Positions 50,298 to 58,384 of a stretch of 64,000 nucleotides of DNA are shown here, one piece after another. The DNA is from Clostridia bacterium. GTDB lineage: Bacteria > Bacillota_A > Clostridia > Oscillospirales > Acutalibacteraceae. Within the stretch, counting starts at the first letter, position 1. Every line of letters starts with the position of its first letter. The position numbers were made by a program, and so were the translations under genes. The notes under the pieces were generated by a model. That model was not told the origin of the DNA. It saw only the letters and a list, made by a program, of their open reading frames with translations, and did not search any database. The stretch covers positions 1 to 64,000 of the forward strand of contig JAFQKE010000003.1 of the NCBI GenBank assembly GCA_017397065.1, read 5' to 3'.

Positions 50298-50963
50298 ATG
50301 AATATTAAAGGTGCAATTTTTGATTTTGATGGCACATTGGGCGATTCGTTGGGTTATTGGGAATGGCAGTATAATGAAATTTCCCGAATTTATTGCGGTG
50401 GTAAAAAGCTGATTCTTACTCCCGAGGATGATAAAAAATTCCGTACCTCGCTCATAACCGACAGTATGAAGCTTTTGCACAAAAACTATAATATAGCTAA
50501 AAGTGCCGAAGAGCTTATAAATTATGTAAACGACAGCATAAAGCGGTTTTATTTAACCGAGGTGAAGACTAAACCCGGTGTGGTGGAATATCTTGAGTAT
50601 CTAAAAAACAAAAATGTGAAGATGTGCATTGCCTCAGCAACGGCCGAAGCAGAGCTTGAGATAGCGGTTAAGTGCTGTGGATTAGAGAGATATTTCGATA
50701 AGCTTTTTTCCTGCTCTACTCTTGGATTCGGTAAAGAAAAACCCGACATATTTTTAATGGCTTTAGATTATCTCGGCACCGATATAAATGAAACCTTAGT
50801 TATTGAGGATTCACTTTTAGCTCTTGAAACAGCCAAGAAAGCCGGTTTTAAAACGGTGGGGATTTTTGATAAAAATAACCCCTATACCGAAAACCAACTT
50901 GCAGAATATTCAGATATATTAGTTGGCGAAAATCAAACCCTCGCAGATTTAATAGAGGAATAA
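50298..50963 (+). CDS. HAD-family phosphatase (phosphoglucomutase/phosphatase-like)
   Basis: A 221-residue HAD hydrolase: motif I DFDGT with D9 and D11, a helical cap (about 20-85), motif II CIASATAEAEL, and motif III/IV GKEKPDIF with VIEDSLLALETAKKAGFKTVGI. The substrate is probably a sugar phosphate. ATG 50298 follows TTGGAG; 12 bp after the antiporter stop, so likely cotranscribed. Confidence 0.88.
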   Translation: MNIKGAIFDFDGTLGDSLGYWEWQYNEISRIYCGGKKLILTPEDDKKFRTSLITDSMKLLHKNYNIAKSAEELINYVNDSIKRFYLTEVKTKPGVVEYLEYLKNKNVKMCIASATAEAELEIAVKCCGLERYFDKLFSCSTLGFGKEKPDIFLMALDYLGTDINETLVIEDSLLALETAKKAGFKTVGIFDKNNPYTENQLAEYSDILVGENQTLADLIEE

Positions 50964-51004
50964 AAAGTGCAATAGAGTCTGAGAAGATTCTATTGCACTT
51001 TTTG
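50962..51004. terminator. Bidirectional terminator
   Basis: AAAAAGTGCAATAGA pairs with TCTATTGCACTTTTT around a short loop. It overlaps the HAD gene's stop and faces the convergent lipoprotein gene. Confidence 0.88.
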
Positions 51005-51045
51005 GTTATATATACTGAGATTGCGTTTGGTTTTGTGAAATTGGT

Positions 51046-51342
51046 TTAATAAAAAGGAGTTTCCCCTGAAAAACCTGCATCAGGTTTAATTTCTGCTACC
51101 GGGCCAAGGCAGTAATCACAAATGGGCGCCGAGTAAATAGATGATGTAATTTGTGTACACTCACTAATAGAGATACCATTTTTTTCTATTATATCGGCGG
51201 GGCCTGTTAAAGTTGTAGTTGCTGTACCACCGCATTTAACGCATAAACTTTCTGTGTTGACACCATCATCGGTTGTACACCCGACACATAGTAGTGTGGA
51301 AAAGAAAAGCAAACAAGCGGTAAGTGTTAATCTGAAATTCAT
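51046..51342 (-). CDS. Small Cys-rich lipoprotein
   Basis: A 98-residue lipoprotein with signal peptide and lipobox CVGC (C22). The mature part has two Cys pairs, CVKCGG and CDYCLG, spaced about 40 residues apart, as in a zinc ribbon. No family recognised. Its start overlaps the stop of the DUF2500 gene by one base, so the two are made together, downstream of structured RNA copy B. Confidence 0.78.
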   Translation of the reverse strand: MNFRLTLTACLLFFSTLLCVGCTTDDGVNTESLCVKCGGTATTTLTGPADIIEKNGISISECTQITSSIYSAPICDYCLGPVAEIKPDAGFSGETPFY

Positions 51343-51710
51343 TATTGCTCACTCCTATCAAAACTAATAAATCGTTTTCCTTGATATTTAAGTGTGCCAC
51401 AATCACCTTCAACCATAAGTCCAAATGCGTTTTGATTCTTTATAGCCAGTTCAACACGACTGCCGCTTTTTAATTCAAATACAACTGTATTAACCATTAC
51501 AGTTGGGCTTATGGGATTAGGAGAACTTCGTCTTGCAAGGATTTTTACATCCTTCTCTATACTGATTGAACTTGTATCGTTGTCACCATAAATACTGTTT
51601 TTATTGGCTTTACCGACGGCTATTCCTATTGGAAGAGCAACAATAAAAATTATTGCGATAATTAGAAATACAGGCATTAAATTTGCATCTAACATATCAT
51701 TTATTGACAT
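51342..51710 (-). CDS. DUF2500 family membrane protein
   Basis: A 122-residue protein with one membrane helix (about residues 12-33, MPVFLIIAIIFIVALPIGIAVG) and an outer beta-rich domain: VFELKSGSRVELAIKNQNAFGLMVEGDCGTLKYQGKRFISFDR, the DUF2500 signature. Function unknown. GGAGG stands before the start. The structured RNA at 51787-51999 ends 77 nt upstream and probably controls this two-gene unit. Confidence 0.85.
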   Translation of the reverse strand: MSINDMLDANLMPVFLIIAIIFIVALPIGIAVGKANKNSIYGDNDTSSISIEKDVKILARRSSPNPISPTVMVNTVVFELKSGSRVELAIKNQNAFGLMVEGDCGTLKYQGKRFISFDRSEQ

Positions 51711-51786
51711 AATTTTAAACCTCCATTTTTCGGGAAATATAAAATTTTAACCTCCTTTTTAAAATTCTTTTTTATTCTCCCGTAAA

Positions 51787-51999
51787 ATAAAAAGTGCGAC
51801 AACCGAAGTTATCGCACCGAAAAACGCAAACCCCGATTGTCGCTACACAAACTGAAATAGAATTAGGGTATAACTACCATAATCACTTCGTGGGATTTGC
51901 GATTTTACCAAATCTCTAAAAGTGATTATGACAGAAAAAAGGTAGATTATTCCCTAAAATAAAAATACCTCTAATTCTATTTTATTCAGTTTGTGTAGC
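51787..51999 (-). ncRNA. Structured RNA with pseudoknot and terminator, copy B
   Basis: On the minus strand P1 pairs 51998-51971 with 51866-51843 (24 bp with a 4-nt bulge; outer part CTACACAAACTGAA). P2 joins 51955-51941 with 51878-51864. P3 is CATAATCACTT/AAGTGATTATG (perfect 11 bp, 51930-51920 with 51888-51878). The small hairpin GATTT-GGTA-AAATC sits at 51914-51901. The strand CGCAAATCCC (51901-51892) can pair over 10 bp with GGGGTTTGCG (51834-51825). The terminator is GTGCGATAAC-TTCG-GTTGTCGCAC plus T5. It matches copy A (30246-30409) in layout and in the strings TTTTTCGGTG and AACTTCGGTT, while the stems differ by paired changes. Confidence 0.75.
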
Positions 52000-52005
52000 A
52001 TAATT

Positions 52006-52034
52006 ACTATAGCATAAAACAGAATAAAAATCAA
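52006..52034 (-). promoter_or_regulatory. Promoter of structured RNA copy B
   Basis: On the minus strand TTGATT (52034-52029), 17-nt spacer, TATAGT (52011-52006). The start would fall at about 51999, the first base of P1. TTATGCTATA is shared with the promoter of copy A. Confidence 0.75.
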
Positions 52035-52096
52035 GGTGTGAAAGATATAGAAATAGGGACGTAAATTATTCAATGTAAATTATAAAGATTTATACA

Positions 52097-52138
52097 AAAA
52101 ATGTGCAATAAAACCCAAGTGGCTTTATTGCACATTTT
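52097..52138. terminator. Terminator of hisS
   Basis: AAAATGTGCAATAAA pairs with TTTATTGCACATTTT. It lies just after the hisS stop on the minus strand. Confidence 0.85.
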
Positions 52139-52159
52139 GACTAGTATTTAATACGATTT

Positions 52160-53398
52160 TTAAAAAACATCCTTAATATCGGTATAGCCTTCAGACTCTA
52201 AAAGCTCCTTTTGGCGTTTGGCATTTTTATTTCTCTTTGCAATCAGAACTCTGGCACCATCGGCTCTCAGCTTAGCTGCGGTTTCAAAAACCTCTTTAGT
52301 AGCTTCGGCAGATGCCTTTTTGTCCACCAAAAATGCAATGCTTTCGCCATCCATAGGCACCTTGAAGCCTCTGTCCTTTAAAATTGTGATTATGCGTTCA
52401 AATCCTATGGAAAATCCGCAGGCAGGAGTAGGGTTGGCACCGAATTTGCCAATCATTTCATCATATCGACCGCCACCTGCAACCGAGGAGTTAAGCTCAA
52501 CCATCTCTACCTCAAAAATTGTGCCGGTGTAGTAACCCATACCACGAACCAAGGTGGGGTCAAACTCAAGCTTGAATTTATCTCCAAGCGAGGATGAAAC
52601 ATTTGAAATTAGGTTATCAATACCCTCAGCTACCGAAATATCTAGGTGATCGGTAAGGCCGGCACAAAGCTCGCTACAGCTTTTGCCATCACGGTTTAAG
52701 AACATTGCAAGGTAATTATCAACATCCTTTTCATCAAAGCCGTTACTAATAAGCTCGGCTTTAACACCGTCTGCACCAATTTTATCTAATTTATCAAGCG
52801 AAATGTAAACAGAGGAGAGTCGGTCGTCAGGCATATTGCAGCTGCTTGCCATTGCCTTTAAAATTCGGCGGTCATTAACCCTTACCCTGAAGCCCTCAAA
52901 GCCAAGCTTCAAAAGCAAAGTAGAGGTTGCTGAAATAAGCTCGGTTTCTGCAAGCATGGAGTCATCGCCTAAAATATCAATATCGCACTGTGTAAACTGG
53001 CGAAAACGTCCCTTTTGAGGACGGTCGGCACGGAACACATTACCTATCTGAAGTGCCTTAAAGGGTGTAAAAAGCTGTTCGGCATTGTTGGCATAATAAC
53101 GGGCGAGCGGTAGGGTTAAATCATATCGAAGACCACTATCAACCAAATCCAAATCAGTTTTTGCCGATTCAATATTAAGCTTGTCGCCTCTTTTTAAAAT
53201 CTTAAAAATAAGTTTCTCATTTTCACCGCCCTGCTTGCTTTGCAGATTTTCAATATGCTCAACAAGGGGAGTTTCGATTTGTGAAAAACCAAATTTAGAG
53301 TAGGTTTCTTTAATAACCGAAATAACGTATTCTCTCAGCCTCATATCAGAGGGCAAAAAGTCATTCATTCCTTTAACAGGTGTTTTAATAAAAGCCAA
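52160..53398 (-). CDS. hisS: Histidyl-tRNA synthetase
   Basis: A class II synthetase of about 412 residues. Motif 1 lies at the N-terminus (VKGMNDFLPSD..), motif 2 is VFRADRPQKGRFRQFTQCDIDILG, and the histidine-specific loop is LVRGMGYYTGTIFEV. Motif 3 is ACGFSIGFERI, followed by a C-terminal anticodon-binding domain (VDKKASAEATKEVFETAAKLR). The presence of both His-specific motif and anticodon domain favours HisS over HisZ. I chose TTG 53398 behind AAAGGAG; ATG 53419 has no site. No T-box leader is seen upstream. Confidence 0.93.
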   Translation of the reverse strand: MAFIKTPVKGMNDFLPSDMRLREYVISVIKETYSKFGFSQIETPLVEHIENLQSKQGGENEKLIFKILKRGDKLNIESAKTDLDLVDSGLRYDLTLPLARYYANNAEQLFTPFKALQIGNVFRADRPQKGRFRQFTQCDIDILGDDSMLAETELISATSTLLLKLGFEGFRVRVNDRRILKAMASSCNMPDDRLSSVYISLDKLDKIGADGVKAELISNGFDEKDVDNYLAMFLNRDGKSCSELCAGLTDHLDISVAEGIDNLISNVSSSLGDKFKLEFDPTLVRGMGYYTGTIFEVEMVELNSSVAGGGRYDEMIGKFGANPTPACGFSIGFERIITILKDRGFKVPMDGESIAFLVDKKASAEATKEVFETAAKLRADGARVLIAKRNKNAKRQKELLESEGYTDIKDVF

Positions 53399-53566
53399 AA
53401 TGGTATTCTCCTTTAACATCGTTTATCAAATAAATATTATATTATACAAAATCAAAAAAAGCAAGCAAAAGCGGCAATAAAACTCCAAATTATTCTTTTT
53501 TTGGCTGATTTTATAAAAAATACCGAAATATAATATGTAAAGCTCGGCTTTTATAATCAAAAATAC

Positions 53567-53595
53567 TTGCTTTTTTATTAAATAAGCGGTATAAT
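53567..53595 (+). promoter_or_regulatory. Promoter of ricT
   Basis: TTGCTT (53567-53572), 17-nt spacer, TATAAT (53590-53595). Confidence 0.65.
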
Positions 53596-53641
53596 ATCTA
53601 AGATAAATACATAAATAATACTATCTTGTCCGGAGGTTTCT

Positions 53642-54514
53642 ATGACAGAGATAATTGCTATAAAATTTAAAAAAGATGGTCGAGTTTATTATTTTGACCC
53701 CGATGGAAAAAGTTTTCACGATGGGGACAGAGTAATTGTTGAAACGGCTAAGGGCGTAGAGTGTGGTATCGCCACCGGTGAAAACCGCAATGTTCCTGAT
53801 AATCAGATTGTTTCACCGCTTAAAAAGGTCATCCGTGCCGCCACTAAGGAGGATTTAAAGCGTGTGGAGGATAACCAGAAAAAAGCCCTGCTTGCTTTTG
53901 ATTACTGCGAAGAGCAGGTTAAAAAGCTCGGACTTGATATGAAGCTTATCGATACCGAAATATCCTTTGATTCGGGTAAAATGCTTTTCTATTTTACCTC
54001 TGATGGCAGGGTGGATTTTCGTGAACTTGTAAAAATTCTTGCAGCTAATTATAAAACACGAATTGAGCTGAGGCAAATAGGCGTTCGAGATGAAGCAAAG
54101 CTTTTAGGCGGCCTTGGCATTTGCGGTCAGCCCTTCTGTTGCAGCAGATTTTTAGATAGCTTTCAACCCGTTTCCATAAAAATGGCTAAGGAGCAGGGGC
54201 TTTCACTTAATCCCGTTAAAATTTCGGGTAGCTGCGGCAGACTTATGTGTTGCCTTAAATATGAGCAGGATGCATATGAGTATCTTAATTCCATTACACC
54301 TCAACCCGGTTCAATTGTAAAAACTCCTGATGGCGAGGGCATTGTTCATGATGTTAACCTGCTTTCAGGTATGTTGCTTGTAAAAATGGGCGAGGATAAC
54401 GCTGTTATTCAAAAAATACATAAGGATAACGTAAAGGTTATTCGTGCCTATCGTCCAAAGGGAAAAAAGGCCCATAATGACGATGAAGAAGCTTCTCAAA
54501 TTGCCGAGGATTAA
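53642..54514 (+). CDS. ricT: PSP1-domain protein RicT (YaaT)
   Basis: A 290-residue protein whose PSP1 domain holds the Cys clusters GICGQPFCCSRF and GSCGRLMCCLKYE that bind iron-sulfur clusters in the RicAFT complex. In Bacillus this complex aids RNase Y processing and the sporulation phosphorelay. The C-terminal tail is polar. RBS CCGGAGG. Usually next to holB; that gene is not seen here. A ferredoxin follows 87 bp later. Confidence 0.93.
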   Translation: MTEIIAIKFKKDGRVYYFDPDGKSFHDGDRVIVETAKGVECGIATGENRNVPDNQIVSPLKKVIRAATKEDLKRVEDNQKKALLAFDYCEEQVKKLGLDMKLIDTEISFDSGKMLFYFTSDGRVDFRELVKILAANYKTRIELRQIGVRDEAKLLGGLGICGQPFCCSRFLDSFQPVSIKMAKEQGLSLNPVKISGSCGRLMCCLKYEQDAYEYLNSITPQPGSIVKTPDGEGIVHDVNLLSGMLLVKMGEDNAVIQKIHKDNVKVIRAYRPKGKKAHNDDEEASQIAED

Positions 54515-54601
54515 AAATTTAGCATATTTTGTAAAAATTACTTGAAAAATCTGATTTATGTGATAAAATATATATATTGAAACATTGGAGGTGTTTTTGA
54601 A

Positions 54602-54772
54602 ATGGCATATGTAATTTCTGATGAATGCATCAGCTGTGGCGCTTGCGCAGCAGGTTGTCCTTGTGAGGCTATCGCTGAGGGTGCAGAGCATTACGAGATC
54701 GACGCTGACAAATGCGTAGATTGCGGTGCTTGTGCTTCACAGTGTCCCGTTGAGGCTATTAAAGAGGGTTAA
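54602..54772 (+). CDS. 2[4Fe-4S] ferredoxin
   Basis: A 56-residue clostridial ferredoxin with two cluster motifs: CISCGACAAGCP and CVDCGACASQCP. It carries electrons at low potential for hydrogenase or pyruvate:ferredoxin oxidoreductase. RBS TTGGAGGTG. Ends with its own terminator. Confidence 0.96.
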   Translation: MAYVISDECISCGACAAGCPCEAIAEGAEHYEIDADKCVDCGACASQCPVEAIKEG

Positions 54773-54784
54773 TTCCCATAAGCT

Positions 54785-54811
54785 AAGAGCCGCTTTTTGC
54801 GGCTCTTTTCA
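54785..54811 (+). terminator. Terminator of the ferredoxin gene
   Basis: AAGAGCCGC pairs with GCGGCTCTT around TTTTT, followed by TTCA. Confidence 0.85.
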
Positions 54812-54855
54812 TGAAATTAAAAGTTAAATTTTTAACATAAAAGGAGTACATAAAA

Positions 54856-55434
54856 ATGGATAAAAAAGTTATGGTAGAGGTTTCGGCTCGTCACATTCAT
54901 TTAAGTCAGGAGCATTTAGAGGTTCTTTTTGGTAAGGGCTATGAGCTCACCCCTAAAAAGGATCTTTCTCAGCCCGGACAATTTGCTTGTGAGGAAAGAG
55001 TTAAGGTTGTAGGTGCTAAAAAGGAGCTTGCAGGCGTTTCAATTCTTGGCCCCGTTCGTCCCGATACTCAGGTTGAGCTTTCGCTCACCGATGCTCGCTC
55101 TATTGGTGTTGCCGCTCCCGTTCGTGAGTCCGGCGATGTTAAAGGCAGCGGTAGCTGTAAGCTTGTTGGCCCCTGTGGTGAGGTAGAGCTTGAGTATGGT
55201 GTTATCTCTGCAAAGCGTCATATCCATTTTACTCCTGAGGATGGCGAGAAGTTCGGCGTTTCTGATAACCAGAATGTTAAGGTTAAGATAGAAACCGAAG
55301 GCAGAAGCCTTATTTTTGATGATGTTGTTGTACGTATCAGCCCCAAATACGCCGCAGCAATGCATATTGATACCGATGAATCCAACGCCGCAGGTATTGC
55401 CGGTGCTGTGGATGGCATCATTATCACCGACTAA
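54856..55434 (+). CDS. pduL: PduL-type phosphate acyltransferase
   Basis: A 192-residue phosphotransacylase unrelated to Pta. Zinc-binding His are in SARHIHLS (H13, H15) and in SAKRHIHFTPED near residue 115, with the DTQVELSLTDARSIGV repeat half and its partner in the second half. There is no N-terminal microcompartment targeting extension and no shell gene nearby. Free cytoplasmic PduL probably makes acetyl-phosphate for ATP formation. RBS AAAGGAG. It overlaps hemW by one base (TAATG). Confidence 0.92.
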   Translation: MDKKVMVEVSARHIHLSQEHLEVLFGKGYELTPKKDLSQPGQFACEERVKVVGAKKELAGVSILGPVRPDTQVELSLTDARSIGVAAPVRESGDVKGSGSCKLVGPCGEVELEYGVISAKRHIHFTPEDGEKFGVSDNQNVKVKIETEGRSLIFDDVVVRISPKYAAAMHIDTDESNAAGIAGAVDGIIITD

Positions 55435-56558
55435 TGCCAAAAAACTTAGGGCTATATATACATATTCCGTTTTGCGTTCGCAAGTGTGCCTATTGCGATT
55501 TTTATTCATTGCCAATAGATTATAGCCTTGCAGATGCATATACAAATAAAATACTAAGTGAACTTCATCGGTGGGGCGGCATTTTAAAATGCCCCCCCGC
55601 CGATACTTTATATTTTGGCGGCGGTACTCCAACATTGCTCAATTCAAGCCAAATTAAAGCGATAATAGATAAATCAAAAGAATTATTTTCGCTTAAAAAT
55701 GCCGAAATTACCCTTGAAGCTAACCCGGCGGAAAATCTTTTAGATTACTTTTCTGCCGTTGCAAAGGCAGGGGTAAACCGCCTTTCTATAGGGCTTCAGT
55801 CGGCAAATGAAAACGAGCTTTCCTTGCTCTCACGAAGGCATACGGCGGGTGATGTAAGCAGATGTGTGTCACACGCAAGGTTGGCGGGTATAAAAAACAT
55901 TTCGCTTGATATAATGCTTGGTATTCCGGGGCAGACTAAAGAGAGCCTAAAAAAAACTGTTGATTTTGCGGTAAATCAGAATCCACAGCATATTTCGGCG
56001 TATCTTTTAAGTCTTGAGGAGGGCACACCTCTTTATAAAAACAAAAACTCACTTAATATTCCAAACGACGATGAAGCAGGGGAGCTTTATCTTTACACAT
56101 CGGAGCTTTTAAGGTCGGCCGGGTTTGAAAGATATGAAATCTCTAATTTTGCAAGGGATGGAAAAATCTCAAAGCACAATACAAAATATTGGCAAGGAGA
56201 TAATTATTTAGGGTTAGGCCCTGCTGCTCATTCTTTTATAAACGGCAGACGTTTTTATTATAACAGGGATATTCATAGCTACTTATCTGACCCTACCGAA
56301 ATACCTGATGGCGAGGGTGGCTCGGCCGAAGAAACACTTATGTTAAGGTTAAGGCTCAGCAGAGGACTTGATTTAAAGGAATTTATCTATGAGTTTCCGG
56401 ATGATATAACAGAGAATAAAATAAACCGCATCTTAAAAAAGGCAGAGCTTTTTAAAAAAGGCGGTTTTGTTACAATAAATAATAATGTAATTGCCCTTAC
56501 AGATGAGGGGGCGCTGGTTTCGAACTCTATTATAGCAGAGCTTGCTGAACTTTTATAG
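55434..56558 (+). CDS. hemW: Radical SAM heme chaperone HemW
   Basis: A 374-residue radical SAM protein with the cluster motif C14-xxx-C18-xx-C21 in CVRKCAYCDF, GGGTPTLL, the SAM-binding EANPAENL and SIGLQSANENEL. The Cys of coproporphyrinogen oxidase HemN is replaced by Phe after the cluster, as in HemW. Hence a heme-handling role is more likely than an oxidase. The start codon overlaps the pduL stop. Confidence 0.92.
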   Translation: MPKNLGLYIHIPFCVRKCAYCDFYSLPIDYSLADAYTNKILSELHRWGGILKCPPADTLYFGGGTPTLLNSSQIKAIIDKSKELFSLKNAEITLEANPAENLLDYFSAVAKAGVNRLSIGLQSANENELSLLSRRHTAGDVSRCVSHARLAGIKNISLDIMLGIPGQTKESLKKTVDFAVNQNPQHISAYLLSLEEGTPLYKNKNSLNIPNDDEAGELYLYTSELLRSAGFERYEISNFARDGKISKHNTKYWQGDNYLGLGPAAHSFINGRRFYYNRDIHSYLSDPTEIPDGEGGSAEETLMLRLRLSRGLDLKEFIYEFPDDITENKINRILKKAELFKKGGFVTINNNVIALTDEGALVSNSIIAELAELL

Positions 56559-56564
56559 AATAAA

Positions 56565-56600
56565 AAAATCAGTTATACTTTTTACAGCATAACTGATTTT
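56565..56600. terminator. Bidirectional terminator between hemW and an XRE gene
   Basis: AAAATCAGTTAT pairs with ATAACTGATTTT, with A and T runs outside; the right edge touches the XRE stop codon. Confidence 0.85.
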
Positions 56601-56892
56601 ACTGTGATTGACTGTTAAGAACTTTTTCGGCTTCTTTTGCTATTTTTTTAAGACTGCTTAAAACATCTTTAGGAATTGTACCTGATTCACGGCTTACGCC
56701 AAGCAGCTCATCGCAGGTAACTTCATAATAATCTGCAAGTTTAATTAAAAAGTCTAAACCGCATTCACGAATACCTTTCTCGTAGTGCGATAATAAAGCT
56801 TGTGAAATTCCAAGATCTATTGCGGCTTGTTTTTGCGAAATACCTTTAGATTTTCTTAAATCAGAAATAATTTTAGGAAAATCACAGTTCAT
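56599..56892 (-). CDS. XRE-family transcriptional regulator
   Basis: A 97-residue regulator with an N-terminal Cro/C1 helix-turn-helix (IISDLRKSKGISQKQAAIDLGISQALLSHYEKGIRECGLDFLIKLADYYEVTCDELLG) and a polar tail. I prefer ATG 56892 (MNCDFPKI) because of the GGTAGGTGG before it; an in-frame ATG at 56922 would add 10 residues. It is convergent with hemW and divergent from the histidine phosphatase. Confidence 0.85.
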   Translation of the reverse strand: MNCDFPKIISDLRKSKGISQKQAAIDLGISQALLSHYEKGIRECGLDFLIKLADYYEVTCDELLGVSRESGTIPKDVLSSLKKIAKEAEKVLNSQSQ

Positions 56893-57010
56893 CAGTCCAC
56901 CTACCTTCTTATAAATTCGCAAGTAATGACATTATAATACATTTTTTTGCTTTTGTAAATAGCAAAAATATACAAATTGTAAACCCTATTTTTGGCAAGG
57001 AGGATATAAA

Positions 57011-57664
57011 ATGCGAACCTATAAACTGCATTTAATAAGGCACGGAATGACCGAAGGCAATGAAAATGGTCAATATATTGGGCATACCGATTTAAAAATT
57101 ACTACTAATGGTATAATTGAGCTTGAAAAGCTAAGAGATGAGGGGATTTACCCAAAATGTGACCTTGTTTTTTCCAGTCCGCTTTCAAGGGCGGTCGATA
57201 CTGCTAAAATTATTTATCCCGAAAAGGAAGTTTTAATAAATCATAATTTTAAGGAAATTAACTTTGGTGAGTTTGAGGGCAAAACCCCTGAAGATTTAAA
57301 AGACAGAAAAGATTATGCCGATTGGCTTGCAGGCAAACTCCCCGCCGCACCCGGTGGTGAATCGGCTGTGGATTTTGCAACCAGACTTTGCACGGGCGTT
57401 GGCGAGGTTGTGCGTTATATGATGAATAACGATGTGTTCTCAGCCTCAATTGTTATGCACGGCGGTGCAATTATGACATTGCTTTCGGTAGCCGCACTTC
57501 CAAGAATGAAAATGGCTGAGTGGGCGTGTGGCAACGGCAGAGGATATACCATAAGCATAACACCCTCACTTTATCAGCGTAGCGGTATTTTAGAGGTTGT
57601 GGGCGAAATCCCTAAAGAGGGCGCCCGTGTAATAAATGGCAAGCAAAAGGATATTATGAAATAG
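57011..57664 (+). CDS. Histidine phosphatase family protein
   Basis: A 217-residue protein of the phosphoglycerate mutase-like superfamily: the catalytic LIRHGMTEGNE (R10, H11, G12), FSSPLSRAVDTA and the second His in VMHGGAIMTLL. The length and the GQYIGHTD segment fit CobC-like broad phosphatases rather than true glycolytic mutase, which is present as gpmI. RBS AAGGAGG. Own terminator follows. Confidence 0.88.
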   Translation: MRTYKLHLIRHGMTEGNENGQYIGHTDLKITTNGIIELEKLRDEGIYPKCDLVFSSPLSRAVDTAKIIYPEKEVLINHNFKEINFGEFEGKTPEDLKDRKDYADWLAGKLPAAPGGESAVDFATRLCTGVGEVVRYMMNNDVFSASIVMHGGAIMTLLSVAALPRMKMAEWACGNGRGYTISITPSLYQRSGILEVVGEIPKEGARVINGKQKDIMK

Positions 57665-57730
57665 AAAAAATTTAAATATTTCAAACAACAAATTATCCTT
57701 TTTGATTCTTTTGAATAAAACTAGCAATAT

Positions 57731-57769
57731 AAAAAGCCTTTCTGATTTTTTCTTTCAGAAAGGCTTTTT
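57731..57769 (+). terminator. Terminator of the histidine phosphatase gene
   Basis: AAAAAGCCTTTCTGA pairs with TCAGAAAGGCTTTTT. Confidence 0.9.
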
Positions 57770-57833
57770 AGTTCTTTTTTAGTACTTGGGTTTATTATGT
57801 GAAATTAGTGAAAAAAAGTGAATGCCGGTCGAA

Positions 57834-57862
57834 TGTAGGGAAGGGTCTTGACCCTTCCGAAA
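57834..57862. repeat. Small palindromic repeat, TGTAGGG family, copy 3
   Basis: TGTAGGG, then GGAAGGGT-CTTG-ACCCTTCC and GAAA. One more stem pair differs from copy 2 (G-C to T-A), again on both sides. Confidence 0.7.
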
Positions 57863-57927
57863 GGTTAGCACATGCTTAATGGCGAGGAGTGTTTACCAAG
57901 GCGTGTTATTTCGTAACATTTCAAAAA

Positions 57928-58263
57928 TCATTTATTTCTTAAAACCGATTTCGTTGTTTTTAATACCTCGGCAATGGATTTTAATTCATCTGCGGTGCAG
58001 TCATCAAGAATGTCATTGATTATTTTTATACTAATATGGGAGCTTTTGTTTAAACTTCCATACGCCAATTCATCAAGACTAACATCTAAAGCATTTGCAA
58101 TGCTTATCATTGTTGGAAGACTTAGCTTAGTGGCGGCACGCTCAATGTGCGAAATATTAGATGGCTCAATTTCAGATTTTTCTGCTAGCTTAGCTTGTGT
58201 CCAGCCTTTCGATTTTCTAATATCTTTTATTCTATTTCCAATTGAAACATAATCTATACTCAT
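57928..58263 (-). CDS. XRE-family transcriptional regulator
   Basis: A 111-residue regulator. The helix-turn-helix covers IGNRIKDIRKSKGWTQAKLAEKSEIEPSNISHIERAATKLSLPTMISIANALDVSLDELAYG, and the C-terminal part is a helical tail. ATG 58263 has GGAG nine bases before it. Two identical palindromes stand in the divergent promoter region to a Cys-rich small gene, so it probably regulates both itself and that gene. Confidence 0.87.
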   Translation of the reverse strand: MSIDYVSIGNRIKDIRKSKGWTQAKLAEKSEIEPSNISHIERAATKLSLPTMISIANALDVSLDELAYGSLNKSSHISIKIINDILDDCTADELKSIAEVLKTTKSVLRNK

Positions 58264-58299
58264 AATAATCACTCCATAAAATGTATAAAGTTATTGTAT

Positions 58300-58344
58300 A
58301 TCCTAATAGGATGTGATAAAATAACATAAATATCCTAATAGGAT
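58300..58344. promoter_or_regulatory. Twin operators ATCCTAATAGGAT in the divergent promoter
   Basis: The 13-bp palindrome ATCCTA-A-TAGGAT occurs at 58300-58312 and again at 58332-58344. The centres are 32 bp apart, about three helical turns, so two bound dimers would lie on the same face. The likely binder is the adjacent XRE protein. Confidence 0.75.
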
Positions 58345-58384
58345 ACAAGATAATATTTTTTGAATTTTATGAGGAGTGATATTA

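Noticed and set aside
53399..53641. T-box leader upstream of hisS
   Set aside because: No T-box signature, specifier stem or terminator/antiterminator pair is visible on the minus strand before hisS.
55039..55635. Minus-strand open frame of 198 codons
   Set aside because: Shadow of pduL and hemW, both with clear family motifs on the other strand.
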